DNA of 64,000 bases from Bradyrhizobium sp. ARR65 (GTDB lineage: Bacteria; Pseudomonadota; Alphaproteobacteria; Rhizobiales; Xanthobacteraceae), in NCBI RefSeq assembly GCF_000472385.1, contig NZ_AWZU01000040.1, forward strand, positions 1 to 64,000, in the 5' to 3' direction. A program made the translations under genes and the position numbers. The notes beneath the pieces were generated by a model that saw only the letters and a program-made list of their open reading frames with translations, had not been told where the DNA came from and did not search any database. This document shows, piece after piece, positions 32,072 to 42,395 of the stretch. The number at the start of each line of letters is the position of its first letter. The first letter of the stretch is position 1.

Positions 32072-35000
32072 TCATTCCGCCGGTGCAAATTGTCCTTGCG
32101 CGGCAATGCCGGACTGGCGCCGCCGCGAGAACATTGAAATCAAAGCCGGCAACGTGATCAGGATCACGATCGGGGCAAGCATCATTCCGGCCACCACCAC
32201 GATCGCGAGCGGCTTCTGAACCTGCGAACCGATTCCGGTCGAGAGCGCTGCCGGCAGCAAGCCGATACCAGCCACGACACAGGTCATCACCACGGGCGCA
32301 GTTGCAGTTCGCCGGTGCGCAGGATGGCCGCGGCGCGATCCATCCCCTGGTCGATGAGCTGATTGTACTGTGAGAGGATGATGATCCCGTCCATCACAGA
32401 GATGCCAAACAGCGCGATGAAGCCTATCGCCGCGGAAACGCTGAACGGGATCCCGAACACCAGCAATCCGAGGATCCCCCCGAGAACCGCCATCGGGATC
32501 ACGCTCATGGTGAGGACGGTGTCGATCACCGAACCGAAGTTGAGTCAGATCAGCAGCGCGATCAGCGCAAGGCTGATCAGAACGACAATCGAGAGCCGCC
32601 TGATCGCGTCCTGCAGATTGCCGAATTCGCCCACCCATTCCAGATGCGATCCAGGCGGCAGCTGCACATTGGCCGCGACCTTCTCCTGGGCCTCCTGAAT
32701 GGCGCTCCCGAGGTCGCGCTCGCGCACCGAGAATTTGATCGGCAGATAGCGCTCCTGCTGTTCCCGATAGATGTAGGCGGCCCCTGAAACCACCTTAACT
32801 GTGGCAACCTCGCTGAGCGGCACTTGCGTAATGCCGTTCGGCCCCTGTGTGCCTATTCTGAGATTCCGAATCGCCTCGGCGCTACGGTGATATTGAGGGG
32901 CGAGGCGGACGATGATCGGGAAATGCCGATCGCTACCCGATTCATAGAGGTCGCCGGCGCTGTCGCCGCCGATCGCAGTACGTATCGTCGTGTTGATGTC
33001 GCCCGGTGACAGGCCGTAGCGCGCGGCCCGCGCACGATCGACGTCGATTTGGATCGTCGTCTGGCCAAGCGAGGTGAAGACGGCCAGATCGGTGATTCCC
33101 TGAACGGTTGCAAGCTGGGCCTTGATCTTGTTCGCCGTATCAGTCAGCGCTTGCAAATCACTACCGTAAAGCTTGATGGAGTTTTCGCCTTTCACGCCGG
33201 AGACTGCTTCCGAGACGTTGTCCTGCAAGTATTGCGAAAAATTGAATTCAACGCCGGCAAACTTGTCCTGCAACTGCTTAAGCAGGCTCGCGGTCAACTC
33301 GTCCTTGTCCTCGTGATCCGGCCACTCCTTCGCGGGCTTGAGCGGTGCAAAAAATTCCGCGTTGAAGAAGCCGGCTGCATCGGTGCCATCGTCGGGCCTG
33401 CCATGCTGCGACACAACCGTCCCCACTTCCGGACGGCTTGCGATCAGCTTGCGCATTTCGTTCACATAGGAGTTGCCTTCCTGCAGCGAGATGGTCGGTG
33501 GAAGAGTAGCCCTGACCCAGAGATTTCCCTCTTCCAGCGTCGGCAGGAATTCCAATCCCAGAAAACGCACGGCGAACGCCGTCGCCACGATCAAAACCGC
33601 GCCGCCCGCCAACACTAGGCGCCGGTGAGCGAGCGAACGCGCCAGCGCCGGCATATAGAGCCGATGCAACCAGCGCATCAGGAACGTCTCGGTTTCCTCG
33701 ACATGAACGGGGAGAATGATCGCGCTCAGCGCCGGTGTGACCGTAAATGTCGCCAACAAGCCGCCGGCGAGGGCATAGGCATAAGTCCGGGCCATAGGGC
33801 CGAAAATATTGCCTTCGGCGCCGCTTAAGGTGAACAACGGCAGAAACGCCGCAATGATGATGGCCGCCGCGAAGAAGATCGACCGCGAGACGTCTGCCGC
33901 CGCAGTCAGAATCGCATGGTGCTTCATGCCAATGATGGTGTGGCCGGAGATCGCTGCCTGTTCCCGTTCGGACAGCACTTCGGTGTGCGCAAGGCGGCGG
34001 AAGATCGCCTCGACCATGATGACGGTGGCATCGACGATCAGGCCGAAATCGATTGCGCCGACCGAAAGTAGATTGGCCGACTCGCCGCGCAGCACGAGTA
34101 TACCGACTGCGAAAAACAGCGCGAACGGGATCGTCGCTCCTACAATGAACGCGCTACGCAGATCGCCCAAGAAGATCCATTGTAGCAGCACAATCAGGAC
34201 AATGCCGACGACCATGTTCTCGATCACGGTCTTGGTCGTGGTCTCGATCAGGTCCTTGCGATCATAGATGCGTTCTATGCGCACGCCGGGCGGCAGGATC
34301 GTGGAGTTGTTGATCGCCGCGACGAGTTGCTCAACCCTCGCAATCGTCGGCGAACTCTGCTCGCCGCGGCGCATCAACACAATGCCCTGGACAATGTCGT
34401 CATCGTCGTTCTCTCCGGCGATCCCAAGCCGCGGCTCCTCGCCGACCGTCACCGTAGCGACGTCCTTGACCAAGACGGCCGTGCCATTGTTCGAGGCAAC
34501 CATTGTGTTGGCAAGCGACGCGATCGAGCGAATCAGGCCGACGCCGCGGACCACGGCCGACTGCGACCCGATATCGACGGTGTTGCCGCCGACATTAACG
34601 TTCGAGTTGCTGATCGCCTGCAGCAATTGCGGCAAGATCAGTTTGTTGGCGACCAGCTTGTTGAAGTCGACCTGCAACTCATAGGTCTTGGTCCGGCCGC
34701 CCCACCCCGTCACATCGATAACGCCGGGCACGGTGCGGAAGCGGCGTTGCAGGACCCAATCTTGCAAGGTCTTGAGATCGAGCACCGAATAGTTAGGCGG
34801 CCCGACCAGGCTGTATCGGTATATCTCACCGATCGGGCTAACCGGAGATATCTGCGGCTGAGCGTTGTTGAGGAGCGACGGCAGCTGCGACAGGCGGTTC
34901 AACACCTCTTGCTGCGCCTGCTCATGGTGTAGTCGAAGGAAAACTGCAGCTTGACGTCCGACAGACCGTAAAGCGAGATGGTCCGGATAGTCCTCATATT

Positions 35001-35228
35001 CTTCATGCCGGCAACCTGCGTCTCCAGCGGAATGTTGATGTAGCGCTCGATCTCCTCGGCAGACAGCCCCGGGCTTTGTGTGACGATGTCGACCATCGGA
35101 GGCGTCGGATCCGGATATGCCTCGATGTTGAGCTGCTGAAACGCGACAAGCCCGCCGATGATGATGGCTGCAAAAAGTCCCACCATCAGGAACCTGCGAC
35201 TGACTGCAAACGCGACAAGACGGTACAT
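32072..35228 (-). pseudogene. Heavy-metal RND efflux pump (CzcA-like), broken
   Basis: Pieces together cover a full HME-RND pump of about 1050 residues. Start 'MYRLVAFAVSRRFLMVGLFAAIIIGGLVAFQQLNIEAYPDPTPP'; TM4 block 'AIDFGLIVDATVIMVEAIFRRL', with the DFG-D form seen in Czc/Ncc-type pumps; end 'TLPALISMFSRR'. Three lesions are visible: a one-base loss near 34926 (TYEQ to TMSR), an in-frame TGA near 32543 (LLI-stop-LNFGSVIDT) and a one-base loss near 32297 (RPVVM to RPW-stop). Each is a single change, so decay is recent, or the positions are sequencing errors. Substrate presumably divalent metal. Confidence 0.88.
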
Positions 35229-35261
35229 TCGATCCGCGCCTTGGAAAAACTTGTTCTCGGA

Positions 35262-36508
35262 CTAGCTGCCCAAAGTGGCCGCGCGGTCGATGAACAGACT
35301 TCCCCTGGTCACCACTTTTTCTCCGGCCTTCAGATTGCTGCGAACCTCCACCAGATCGCCGTTGGTAAGGCCGGTCTCGACCTCGCGAAGCTCGATCGAG
35401 TTGTCGTCATGTGCGACACAAAGCCGGACATGCTCGCCCTCATAGATGAGCGCCTGCTTCGGCACACCGACCGAGGGATGATCGCCGCCGGTATAATAGC
35501 CACATTCGCAAACATCTCCGGTTTGAGAACGCCATCCTTGTTGTCGATCGTTGCGCGGACCAATAGGCGGCGGGTCGACGGATCAATGGCTGCGGCCACG
35601 TAATCGAGCTGCGCCTCGAATTGGCGGCCCGGTAGCGCGAGCAGAGAAAAGGCGATGTGCTGACCGACCGCGACATCCGCGGCTTCCCTCTCGCGGACGA
35701 AAGCCACCAGCCATAGGGTGGAAAGATCTCCGATGACATAAACGGGATTGGTAGCGCCACTGTTGATGAACTGACCTGGTCCGACCTTCCGCTGCACGAC
35801 CGTTCCCCCGATGGGCGAGTAGATCGATGTCTCCGCACTGATCTGGCGCGTGTCCTGGAAGGTCTTGATCTGCTCTTCCGAGCGACCGAGAATTCTCAGG
35901 CGGTTGTGAGTGGCTTCAACCGCTGTTTCCGCCGCACGCATATCGTCCTGCGCGGCAGTCAAATCAGCCTGCGCCTGCTGCCAATCCTTCAGCGGCACCG
36001 CTTTCCCGGCGTAGAGGTCGTCCTGGCGCTTCTCGACGATCCGCGCCAGATCGAGCTTGGAGCGGGCAGTATTGAGCGTGCTCAACGCCGAAGCAAAGTC
36101 GTTCAGCGCCTGCACGGTATCGGTCGCCTCGACAACGAACAACGCCTGACCACGTTGGACCATGTCGCTTGGCTTCGCCAGAAGCTTTACGACGCGACCC
36201 GCATAAGGCGAAAAGATGGGCGTCGAGATATCCTCATCGACCGCGATTTTGCCTTCGGCCACGTGCTCCGCACGGAACACATGCTCGGAAGCTTGCTCCA
36301 CCGTCACGCTCGCCCATTCGATCGGGGTCGCGATGTAACGAGGCAGCTTTGCTTTGGCTTGACTTGATGTCTCGGTAAGTCTGTCGCGCGGTTGCAACAG
36401 CCTGCCTCCGACGACCGCGCCCAACCCGACCGCGACGGCCAGCACCAGCACGATAGCCGACCGCTGCCACGTCCAGGGCCTGACAATGTTCATATTGAAC
36501 ACATGCAC
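35262..36508 (-). pseudogene. RND periplasmic adaptor (CusB/CzcB-like), frameshifted
   Basis: A membrane-fusion protein with an N-terminal anchor (residues 14-36), barrel/lipoyl halves ('IFSPYAGRVVKLLAKPSDMVQRGQALFVVEA', 'ETSIYSPIGGTVVQRKVGPGQFINSG'), and a coiled-coil hairpin between. At about 35500 one T seems lost (ATTTATACC to ATTATACC). The frame leaves the family, and the true C-terminus 'VGVPKQALIYEGEHVRLCVAHDDNSIELREVETGLTNGDLVEV' continues in the next frame to 35262. First gene of the adaptor-pump-tolC operon. As it stands, the protein would have a wrong C-terminal 70 residues. Confidence 0.85.
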
Positions 36509-36565
36509 ATTGGTTCACGCGCCCGTTCCTTTTGCCAGGACATGCCTCCCCCTGCCCTCTACTCT

Positions 36566-36817
36566 TCACTCTTCGACCGGAGCACGCCACATCGGCGCCT
36601 TCGGCCCACCGTAATAACGGATCGCGCCGAGATGGGGCGTCCCTGCGAGCGACGCCTGTGCAGCGCGCGCCTGCCTGCTCCACGCCCGATGGTCGGCGAC
36701 ATGCTTAAAATGCCTGGCCGCCGCTTCGCCCGGCGTGCCGGTGATAGTGACGAGCGCTCCGAACAGGATGTATCCTATACGCGCATGCATTTTCGAAATG
36801 TACCGAAGCTTGCCCAT
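36566..36817 (-). CDS. Small exported protein with RYYGGPKAPMW tail
   Basis: An 83-residue protein with a signal-anchor-like N-terminus (MGKLRYISKMHARIGYILFG, then 'ALVTITGTPGEAAA'). The middle is basic and alpha-helical ('HFKHVADHRAWSRQARAAQ'). The C-terminus 'LGAIRYYGGPKAPMWRAPVEE' carries the conserved tail. The start at 36817 follows AGGTGTGGC; ATG 36790 is an alternative. Tandem with a paralogue 10 bp upstream. Function unknown; likely periplasmic. Confidence 0.75.
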   Translation of the reverse strand: MGKLRYISKMHARIGYILFGALVTITGTPGEAAARHFKHVADHRAWSRQARAAQASLAGTPHLGAIRYYGGPKAPMWRAPVEE

Positions 36818-36827
36818 GCCACACCTT

Positions 36828-36995
36828 TCAACTCTGCCACATCGGGTATTTCGGACCACCGTAGTAGCGCAGATGGCCGCTCCGTTGGCTCCCAGTCTCC
36901 GCTCCCAAATCGCTGACACAGCCCGCAGCAGCCGCGCATAGCGCCGCAACCGCGACAATCACCCCGATTTTTCGTCTCACGCCAGCCTTAGTCAT
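36828..36995 (-). CDS. Small lipoprotein with RYYGGPKYPMW tail
   Basis: A 55-residue protein. Signal peptide 'RRKIGVIVAVAALCAAAAGC' with a plausible lipobox (AAGC) makes it a candidate lipoprotein. The mature part is about 34 residues and ends 'SGHLRYYGGPKYPMWQS'. GGGAG precedes the ATG at 36995. It lies upstream of the similar gene at 36566-36817 and is probably cotranscribed with it. Function unknown. Confidence 0.75.
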   Translation of the reverse strand: MTKAGVRRKIGVIVAVAALCAAAAGCVSDLGAETGSQRSGHLRYYGGPKYPMWQS

Positions 36996-37051
36996 TGTTC
37001 TCCCGTTCGAGCCGACTGCGCCTGAGCCATCAGACGCAGTCATTTCATCCG

Positions 37052-37771
37052 TCAGTATTTGGCGAACGCTGGACCGCCGCCGAACTTGAAGTCGAGGCCC
37101 AACAGTACGGTCGAATACGTGTTGGCGACGTTGTACGGCAGCACGCCGTTAGTCGGGGCGTCGCGGTGATAGGTGCCGAGATCGTAGTAGCGATACTCGA
37201 ATTTGCCGATCAGGTTGTCCCTGATCGCGTAAGCAAGGCCACCGCCCGCGGCGAGGCCACTGCGGTGAGCAGTGAACTGATCTACGCCCGCGCCCGGATT
37301 GGTATTGGTGTGCTCGATATCACCGGTGGCCCAGCCACCGGTGAAGAACAGCAGCAGCCGATCGACGGTGATGCCGCCGCGGGCGCGCAAGCTCGCGACC
37401 CAACTGAGCTTGTTGGCGTCGTTCCAGCCCAAGGCGAAATTGTCGTTGCCCTGGATGTTGGTCCCTGCGCCGTCAACTTCGACGCCGAAGACGAGGTTGC
37501 CGCTTTGCCAGTTGTAACCGATTTCGCCGCCGCCGAACGGCCCATGCGACTCAAAGTTCGCCGTGAAGTCGGCAAAGCCAGCGGGACCGGTCGCGTTGTT
37601 GACATTTTGATTACCGAAACCATAGCCGCCGAAGCCGCCGACGTAGAAGCCGCTCCAGTCGTAAATAAGAGGCGCGCGCAACGGCGCCTTTACGGCAAGG
37701 TCGGCCGCGAACGCTGGCGTCCCCAGAGCCAATGCACCGAGCGCGACGGTGGTGAGAGGGATGCGTTTCAT
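37052..37771 (-). CDS. Outer-membrane beta-barrel protein, Omp25/RopB-like
   Basis: A 239-residue porin-like protein: signal peptide 1-22, then 'ADLAVKAPLRAPLIYDWSGFYVGGFGGYGFG', the classic start of the alphaproteobacterial Omp25/Omp31 family. Repeated beta-strand segments end in 'KFEYRYYDLGTY' and 'STVLLGLDFKFGGGPAFAKY' with a C-terminal aromatic strand. Structural outer-membrane protein; single gene, monocistronic by context. Confidence 0.88.
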   Translation of the reverse strand: MKRIPLTTVALGALALGTPAFAADLAVKAPLRAPLIYDWSGFYVGGFGGYGFGNQNVNNATGPAGFADFTANFESHGPFGGGEIGYNWQSGNLVFGVEVDGAGTNIQGNDNFALGWNDANKLSWVASLRARGGITVDRLLLFFTGGWATGDIEHTNTNPGAGVDQFTAHRSGLAAGGGLAYAIRDNLIGKFEYRYYDLGTYHRDAPTNGVLPYNVANTYSTVLLGLDFKFGGGPAFAKY

Positions 37772-37831
37772 TTGTTAGCCCCTATTTGAATTGTTCGTAT
37801 TCCGACGGCTGACGCCGAGAGCGTTGCCAGC

Positions 37832-39457
37832 TCAGAAGTGAATGATGATATCGGCCGATCCGATCAGAGCGGTACTCTTGTTCGGCAAGATGCCGAGGTT
37901 CGAGTTGCCGTTGAATGCCGGCGCGTCGAGCGAGCGATAGAACGAGATCTCGGGACGGATCTCGATTTGCGGCGAGAACCAGTGCTGCCAGCCGATACCC
38001 GTCTCGACGTAGCGCGTCTTGACACCGGTGCGCTGTCCTTGCTTGTCATCGAAAAATTCGAATCGATAACTGATGTTATCCAGCGGCGTCGGCTTGTAGT
38101 TCAGATACATCAGGTAGGTCTGCACGTCGGCTGTGCAGGAGAACTCTGTTGGATTGCTGCACTGCGCGAGGAATGGCGAGTTGAACGGCATGTATTGCGG
38201 CGAGAACGGCGTGCCGCCCGCCTGGTACGCCGCGAGAGCTGCCGGATTGTTGATATTCAATACGTTGCTTTGATGCTCGTTGTACGTCTCAAACGAGATG
38301 TGCCACTGATCATTGAACTTGTGATAGTAGGTCAGCCCATACCATTGCAGGTTGTTGTAGCCCCATGTTCCGTTATTGATGCCGTTTGCGATGACGTAGA
38401 TGCTATCGTTCCCGCTATCGGTGGTATAGCGAACCGCGGCGCTTGCGCTCGGCTGCGCGCCGGGATCTTTCAGCATCGTGTTGTCAGGGAAGAGAGGGTT
38501 CGGAAACGGATTTGCGATCTTGGCGCCCACGTGCCAAGGCATCGCTTCGGTGCCGACCGAGAAGCCAGCCTGCACCATCCAGTTCTTGTTCAGCGCGAGC
38601 GAGGTGAGAATGCCGGTGTTGGTGAAGGAGTCGAACGTATACGTCATCGAGTGCGAATACATATAGTTGTTTGGCGCCAGCTGAGCCTCGATGTCTGGGA
38701 TCGCGATATAGCGACCGAAACGTATCATGAGGCCCTCCATCACTTGCGGGATAAACACCTCGCCATAGGCCATCGGCAGGTCATAGCCGTAGTTCTTGTT
38801 CTGCTTGAGAAGCTGATTGCTCCACAGGCCAAAAGCAGTCGTATAGCGATAGGTCTCGCCAAACATCGGCGCGATGCGGAAGCCCCAGTCGACGTGATCT
38901 TTCTGCACCGTGTCAGGCAGACGCTCGATGTAGAGCACCGTCTGATCGAGCTGCACCGTATTCGGGTTGTAGTCGTAGGCCGCTGGAGCGTTGCCGCCGC
39001 GCACCGTGTTGTTGCTCAAATTGCCGCCGGCATTGATCCAGCCGTAGATCTGGATGTGATTGTCGTTGAGCGCCTGCCCAACGGCGGTGTTGCCGAGCGC
39101 CACCATCAATGGGCTGTCGGCCGAGCTCGGCCTGGTCACGCCCAGGCTCGTCGTACCCCCGTAAGGCCATTCGCTGAATGGCATGGGCGGTACCGACTCC
39201 GGCGTCGTCGGCCAGTAGCCGCGGCGCGATGGCGGCGCTTTGGGATCCGACGGCGCCGCCTCATGCCCCCATTCAAGCCGATAATAGTTGATGAATCGGC
39301 TGACGAAGTCGTCGCCCAAATAAGAGTCGAGACAGGAATAGTTCTTGTAGGGATCGCAATAGCTCTTCCCCATTGGCGGCAACGTGTCCCCCGCGTATGC
39401 GCCGTCGACCATGCTGATCGCGACCAGCGATACGCCCGCCAACAAAACTTTCTTCAT
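37832..39457 (-). CDS. Large outer-membrane beta-barrel protein (BBP2/porin-like)
   Basis: A 541-residue protein with a signal peptide (1-22). The body alternates aromatic beta-strands and ends 'STALIGSADIIIHF', a barrel-closing strand. Segments such as 'IQIYGWINAGGNLSNNT', 'DHVDWGFRIAPMFGETYRYTTAFGLWSNQLL' and 'ETGIGWQHWFSPQIEIRPEISFYRS' fit the family of putative beta-barrel porin-2 proteins. Two N-terminal Cys ('YCDPYKNYSCLDSY') may form a disulfide. Substrate unknown. Confidence 0.8.
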   Translation of the reverse strand: MKKVLLAGVSLVAISMVDGAYAGDTLPPMGKSYCDPYKNYSCLDSYLGDDFVSRFINYYRLEWGHEAAPSDPKAPPSRRGYWPTTPESVPPMPFSEWPYGGTTSLGVTRPSSADSPLMVALGNTAVGQALNDNHIQIYGWINAGGNLSNNTVRGGNAPAAYDYNPNTVQLDQTVLYIERLPDTVQKDHVDWGFRIAPMFGETYRYTTAFGLWSNQLLKQNKNYGYDLPMAYGEVFIPQVMEGLMIRFGRYIAIPDIEAQLAPNNYMYSHSMTYTFDSFTNTGILTSLALNKNWMVQAGFSVGTEAMPWHVGAKIANPFPNPLFPDNTMLKDPGAQPSASAAVRYTTDSGNDSIYVIANGINNGTWGYNNLQWYGLTYYHKFNDQWHISFETYNEHQSNVLNINNPAALAAYQAGGTPFSPQYMPFNSPFLAQCSNPTEFSCTADVQTYLMYLNYKPTPLDNISYRFEFFDDKQGQRTGVKTRYVETGIGWQHWFSPQIEIRPEISFYRSLDAPAFNGNSNLGILPNKSTALIGSADIIIHF

Positions 39458-39856
39458 CGTATTGCCCCAAGCTGTTGTTAAAGCACCCGTTGACGCTTCG
39501 CGCCCTGATCGAGCTTGGGGTGCTTTTCGTTTTGTGCCTGGGAAAAATCGATACAGTTTCCCGCGCGCTTTAGTTAAAATAAAGTAGTCTAAACGACGTA
39601 TTCCGCACCGATTGCCTCGACAAACGTCAATTGCGCTGCGAATTGCCTAGTTCACCGGCGAAAAGAGATGACGTTTCGGTAATGACTCGCGGTGCGCCGC
39701 AATAGTTTTCGGAGTCGTGTGGCCTTTTGGTCATACGTTTTCGCGCTGCTCGCTATTTATTTGCTATGGAATTCGCGTTCATTGTCGATCGAAGATCTAT
39801 GTCCGGACCCGTTAAGCTTCGACATCGGAGCGTGTTCGCTCCTGAGAGGCGAGACG

Positions 39857-40342
39857 ATGAGTGTCAGGAAAGAGATTGCATTCGAATCGGCCACGATCGA
39901 TCGGCTCGAGAACTTCGATCTCAATTTCTTGCCGAAGGATCTAACGAGGCAATGTCGAAGCCTGATCGAGAGCTATCATGAGGTGCACGGATTCGCGTGC
40001 CTGCCCGATATCCTTTGGAAATCGCGGCTCGGGCCCCTCATCGAACACCACAGCGAACTTCGCCAAAGTTTGAGAAAAGCGTCGACGACGCGAAGCGCGA
40101 AAACGTCCCACGAGTGTTTTGTGCAAATCGCGACGACGATCCTGTCGATCGAGATCTTGGCCTCAAGCTTTGCCGGCTGGGGCGCCATCTATCCCGAGGC
40201 GGCCGAGTTTGCGCGCGAGATACTCAAGCGCAACAGCGGTGGCTCGCACATGCCGCTGATGGAGTTTTATCTCTATCCGCCCAAATATATCAGCTCAGCC
40301 GCAGTCGCGACGCTTGCGCTGCCTGCACATCGCCGCTCCTGA
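39857..40342 (+). CDS. Hypothetical protein, not recognised
   Basis: A 161-residue protein starting MSVRKEIAFESATIDRLENF, with a GAGAGGCGAG upstream of ATG 39857. The frame is open to 39692 with a hydrophobic stretch, so a membrane-anchored longer form cannot be excluded. Helical, Leu/Ser-rich, includes 'FLPKDLTRQCRSLIESYHEVHGFACLPDILW' and 'ATTILSIEILASSFAGWGAIYPEAAEFAREIL'. No known domain. It precedes the KdpD-like kinase by 440 bp. Confidence 0.5.
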   Translation: MSVRKEIAFESATIDRLENFDLNFLPKDLTRQCRSLIESYHEVHGFACLPDILWKSRLGPLIEHHSELRQSLRKASTTRSAKTSHECFVQIATTILSIEILASSFAGWGAIYPEAAEFAREILKRNSGGSHMPLMEFYLYPPKYISSAAVATLALPAHRRS

Positions 40343-40778
40343 GAGGCGGACCTTTACCGTGCCTCCAGGCCGGAGCTCTCTGGAAGAAAAGCAGGCACTC
40401 AAGTGGTCATTGCGATTCGTGACACGCGCGATCGCCACTTGTCTTCAAAGCCAACGGCCGCGGCTGTACGGACTCGGAAAATGTCGAGCCGTCATCTTTC
40501 GCAAGTCCACTCCAGCGGTGCTGCGAAGCCTTTCCGGAATTGCTCGCATCCCCCGTAGAAGTCCCGTTATTTGGCAACATCGAAATGCCAAATGACTATT
40601 ACTTTTATATTTTCGGACCGCATCAAAGCCGATAAAAAGCGGCGGAGACGGCCCGTTGGGCCTGGTTTCCGAAAATTGTTGAATCTCGGGGCGCCGCCCT
40701 GCAGAGATCACTTTTGGTGGGCCGCGCAGACCGCCGTTCGGGTCCGTTTTCTGCGAAACCGGTGGTTCGAATTATCAT
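40343..40778. other. Intergenic, no supported gene
   Basis: A 93-codon frame (40314-40595, plus) and an 88-codon frame on the other strand lack recognisable motifs. The region probably contains the promoter of the kinase/regulator pair. Confidence 0.4.
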
Positions 40779-42395
40779 ATGTCTCTGGTTGGAATATTCG
40801 CAAAGAAGCGGACAACGCCGATTGAAGGCGAGAACCGCGCCCCGCCCCGGGATCAAAAGCCAGGGCTGCTAGTAGCCGTTCGCGCACAGATCGTGCCCTC
40901 CCTCATGTCGATCATGGGGGTTGCGTTCGTCACAGTCTCGTTACTGATTCTTGACCGGAAGGCTGCGGTCACGCTGGTCCCGATTACCTATTTGATACCT
41001 GTCATTGCCGCGGCGACCCAATGGGGAATCTGGCCTGCCATCGTTGCGTCAACTGCGAGCATGGCGGCCGCAGACTTCTTCTTCTTTCCACCGATCTACA
41101 GTTTCCAAGTTGAAGACCCGCAGGATGTCATCGATCTCCTCTTGTTTCTCGTCGTCTCGCTGGTCAGCAGCGATCTCGCCGCCCGCTTGAAGCGCGAGAC
41201 CGACATGTTGCGGCTACGGGAAACGGAGATTCAGAAGGTTTATGAATTCTCGCGACGCCTAGCGGCCTGCTTCACTATCAGCGATCTGCTCGCAGCGATC
41301 CAAGTTTATCTCTCGCGTAATCTCGGACCGCGCGCGGCCTTCTTCGTCGCCACGGCTGACGGCCGTTTCGACGCGCCGGAAGCAGAGACGGCACCCAAGG
41401 CCGTGCTGGAGTGCGTGGCATCGATGGCCGCGGCGGCTGGAGCGTTCGGGCGCGCCATCGTCGACTCCGCCACCCAGGAAGTCTGGCTTTTGCGCACGGT
41501 CTCCTCAGGAACCACCGTACATGGCGTGATCGTCATCAACATTGGCGCGGGGTCGAGCGAAACGACCAAGGCGAAAACGCAGGGCATCGAGGCGATCATC
41601 GAGGAGGTCTCGTTGACGCTGCAGCGGCTTGACATCGGCAAGGCCATGGAGGACGCGCGGTTGCATCTGCAGGCCGAGCTCTTGCGTGACGCATTCCATG
41701 GTACGCTGTCACACGAATTGTGCTCACCTCTGGCAGCCATTCGGGGCTCGGCCAGCGTTCTGGCATCGGTCCCGATCGTTCAAAGGGACGTGCAGGCGCG
41801 ATCGTTGGTGGACGCAATATCGGAGGAGATCACGCAGCTCGACGGCTATATCCAAAATCTGCTGCATGCGACACGCGTCACCGCCGGCGGCCTGAGGCCG
41901 CGGCTGGAGTGGGCCGACCCGCGCGACATCATCAATGCGGCCATCAAGCGAACCGCGCGCCGGCTTCAGGCCCACAAAATTGCCTCGGCCTTTGACGAGG
42001 AATTACCGCTCGTTAATGTCGATTCCGCCCTCATTGAGGAGGCGTGCGGACAACTTCTACAGAATGCCGCGAAATTTTCTCCTTCGGGTTCGACGATTGA
42101 AGTCGGAGTACATTCCAACCGAGGGCGAGTGACACTCACAGTTTCCGACCAAGGCGTCGGTATCACGCCGGATGAACTGCACGAGCTCGGCCACCGCTCA
42201 TTCCGCAGCAAGCGTCACCAGGCAAGCGTGCCGGGCTCTGGCCTCGGTTTTTGGATCGCCTCCACCTTCGTCAGGGCGAATGGTGGCACCATCACAGTTT
42301 CGAGCCGAGGGCACGGCATGGGCACAACAGTTTCCATTGCACTGCCCGCATCCCAATCAACCATTCCGAAGCTGACTGCGCTAGACAATGAGTAA
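40779..42395 (+). CDS. KdpD-like sensor histidine kinase
   Basis: A 538-residue membrane kinase. A DUF4118-type four-helix membrane region (about 35-130: 'SLMSIMGVAFVTVSLLILDRKAAVTLVPITYLIPVIAAATQWGIWPAIVASTASMAAADFFFFPP') is followed by a GAF-like domain (150-270), H-box 'FHGTLSHELCSPLAAIRGSASVL' (phospho-acceptor His), N-box 'EEACGQLLQNAAKFSP' and G-boxes 'VSDQGVGITPDEL' and 'GSGLGFWIASTFVRANGG'. The N-terminal KdpD/USP cytoplasmic domain is absent, so it is a short KdpD-type kinase. It overlaps its response regulator by 8 bp. No kdpFABC nearby, so the signal need not be potassium. Confidence 0.9.
   Translation: MSLVGIFAKKRTTPIEGENRAPPRDQKPGLLVAVRAQIVPSLMSIMGVAFVTVSLLILDRKAAVTLVPITYLIPVIAAATQWGIWPAIVASTASMAAADFFFFPPIYSFQVEDPQDVIDLLLFLVVSLVSSDLAARLKRETDMLRLRETEIQKVYEFSRRLAACFTISDLLAAIQVYLSRNLGPRAAFFVATADGRFDAPEAETAPKAVLECVASMAAAAGAFGRAIVDSATQEVWLLRTVSSGTTVHGVIVINIGAGSSETTKAKTQGIEAIIEEVSLTLQRLDIGKAMEDARLHLQAELLRDAFHGTLSHELCSPLAAIRGSASVLASVPIVQRDVQARSLVDAISEEITQLDGYIQNLLHATRVTAGGLRPRLEWADPRDIINAAIKRTARRLQAHKIASAFDEELPLVNVDSALIEEACGQLLQNAAKFSPSGSTIEVGVHSNRGRVTLTVSDQGVGITPDELHELGHRSFRSKRHQASVPGSGLGFWIASTFVRANGGTITVSSRGHGMGTTVSIALPASQSTIPKLTALDNE

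Noticed and set aside
37838-39481. 547-codon plus-strand open frame
   Set aside because: It is antisense to the well-supported beta-barrel protein at 37832-39457. Its translation is Arg/Val/Asp-rich without domains, as is common opposite high-GC genes.
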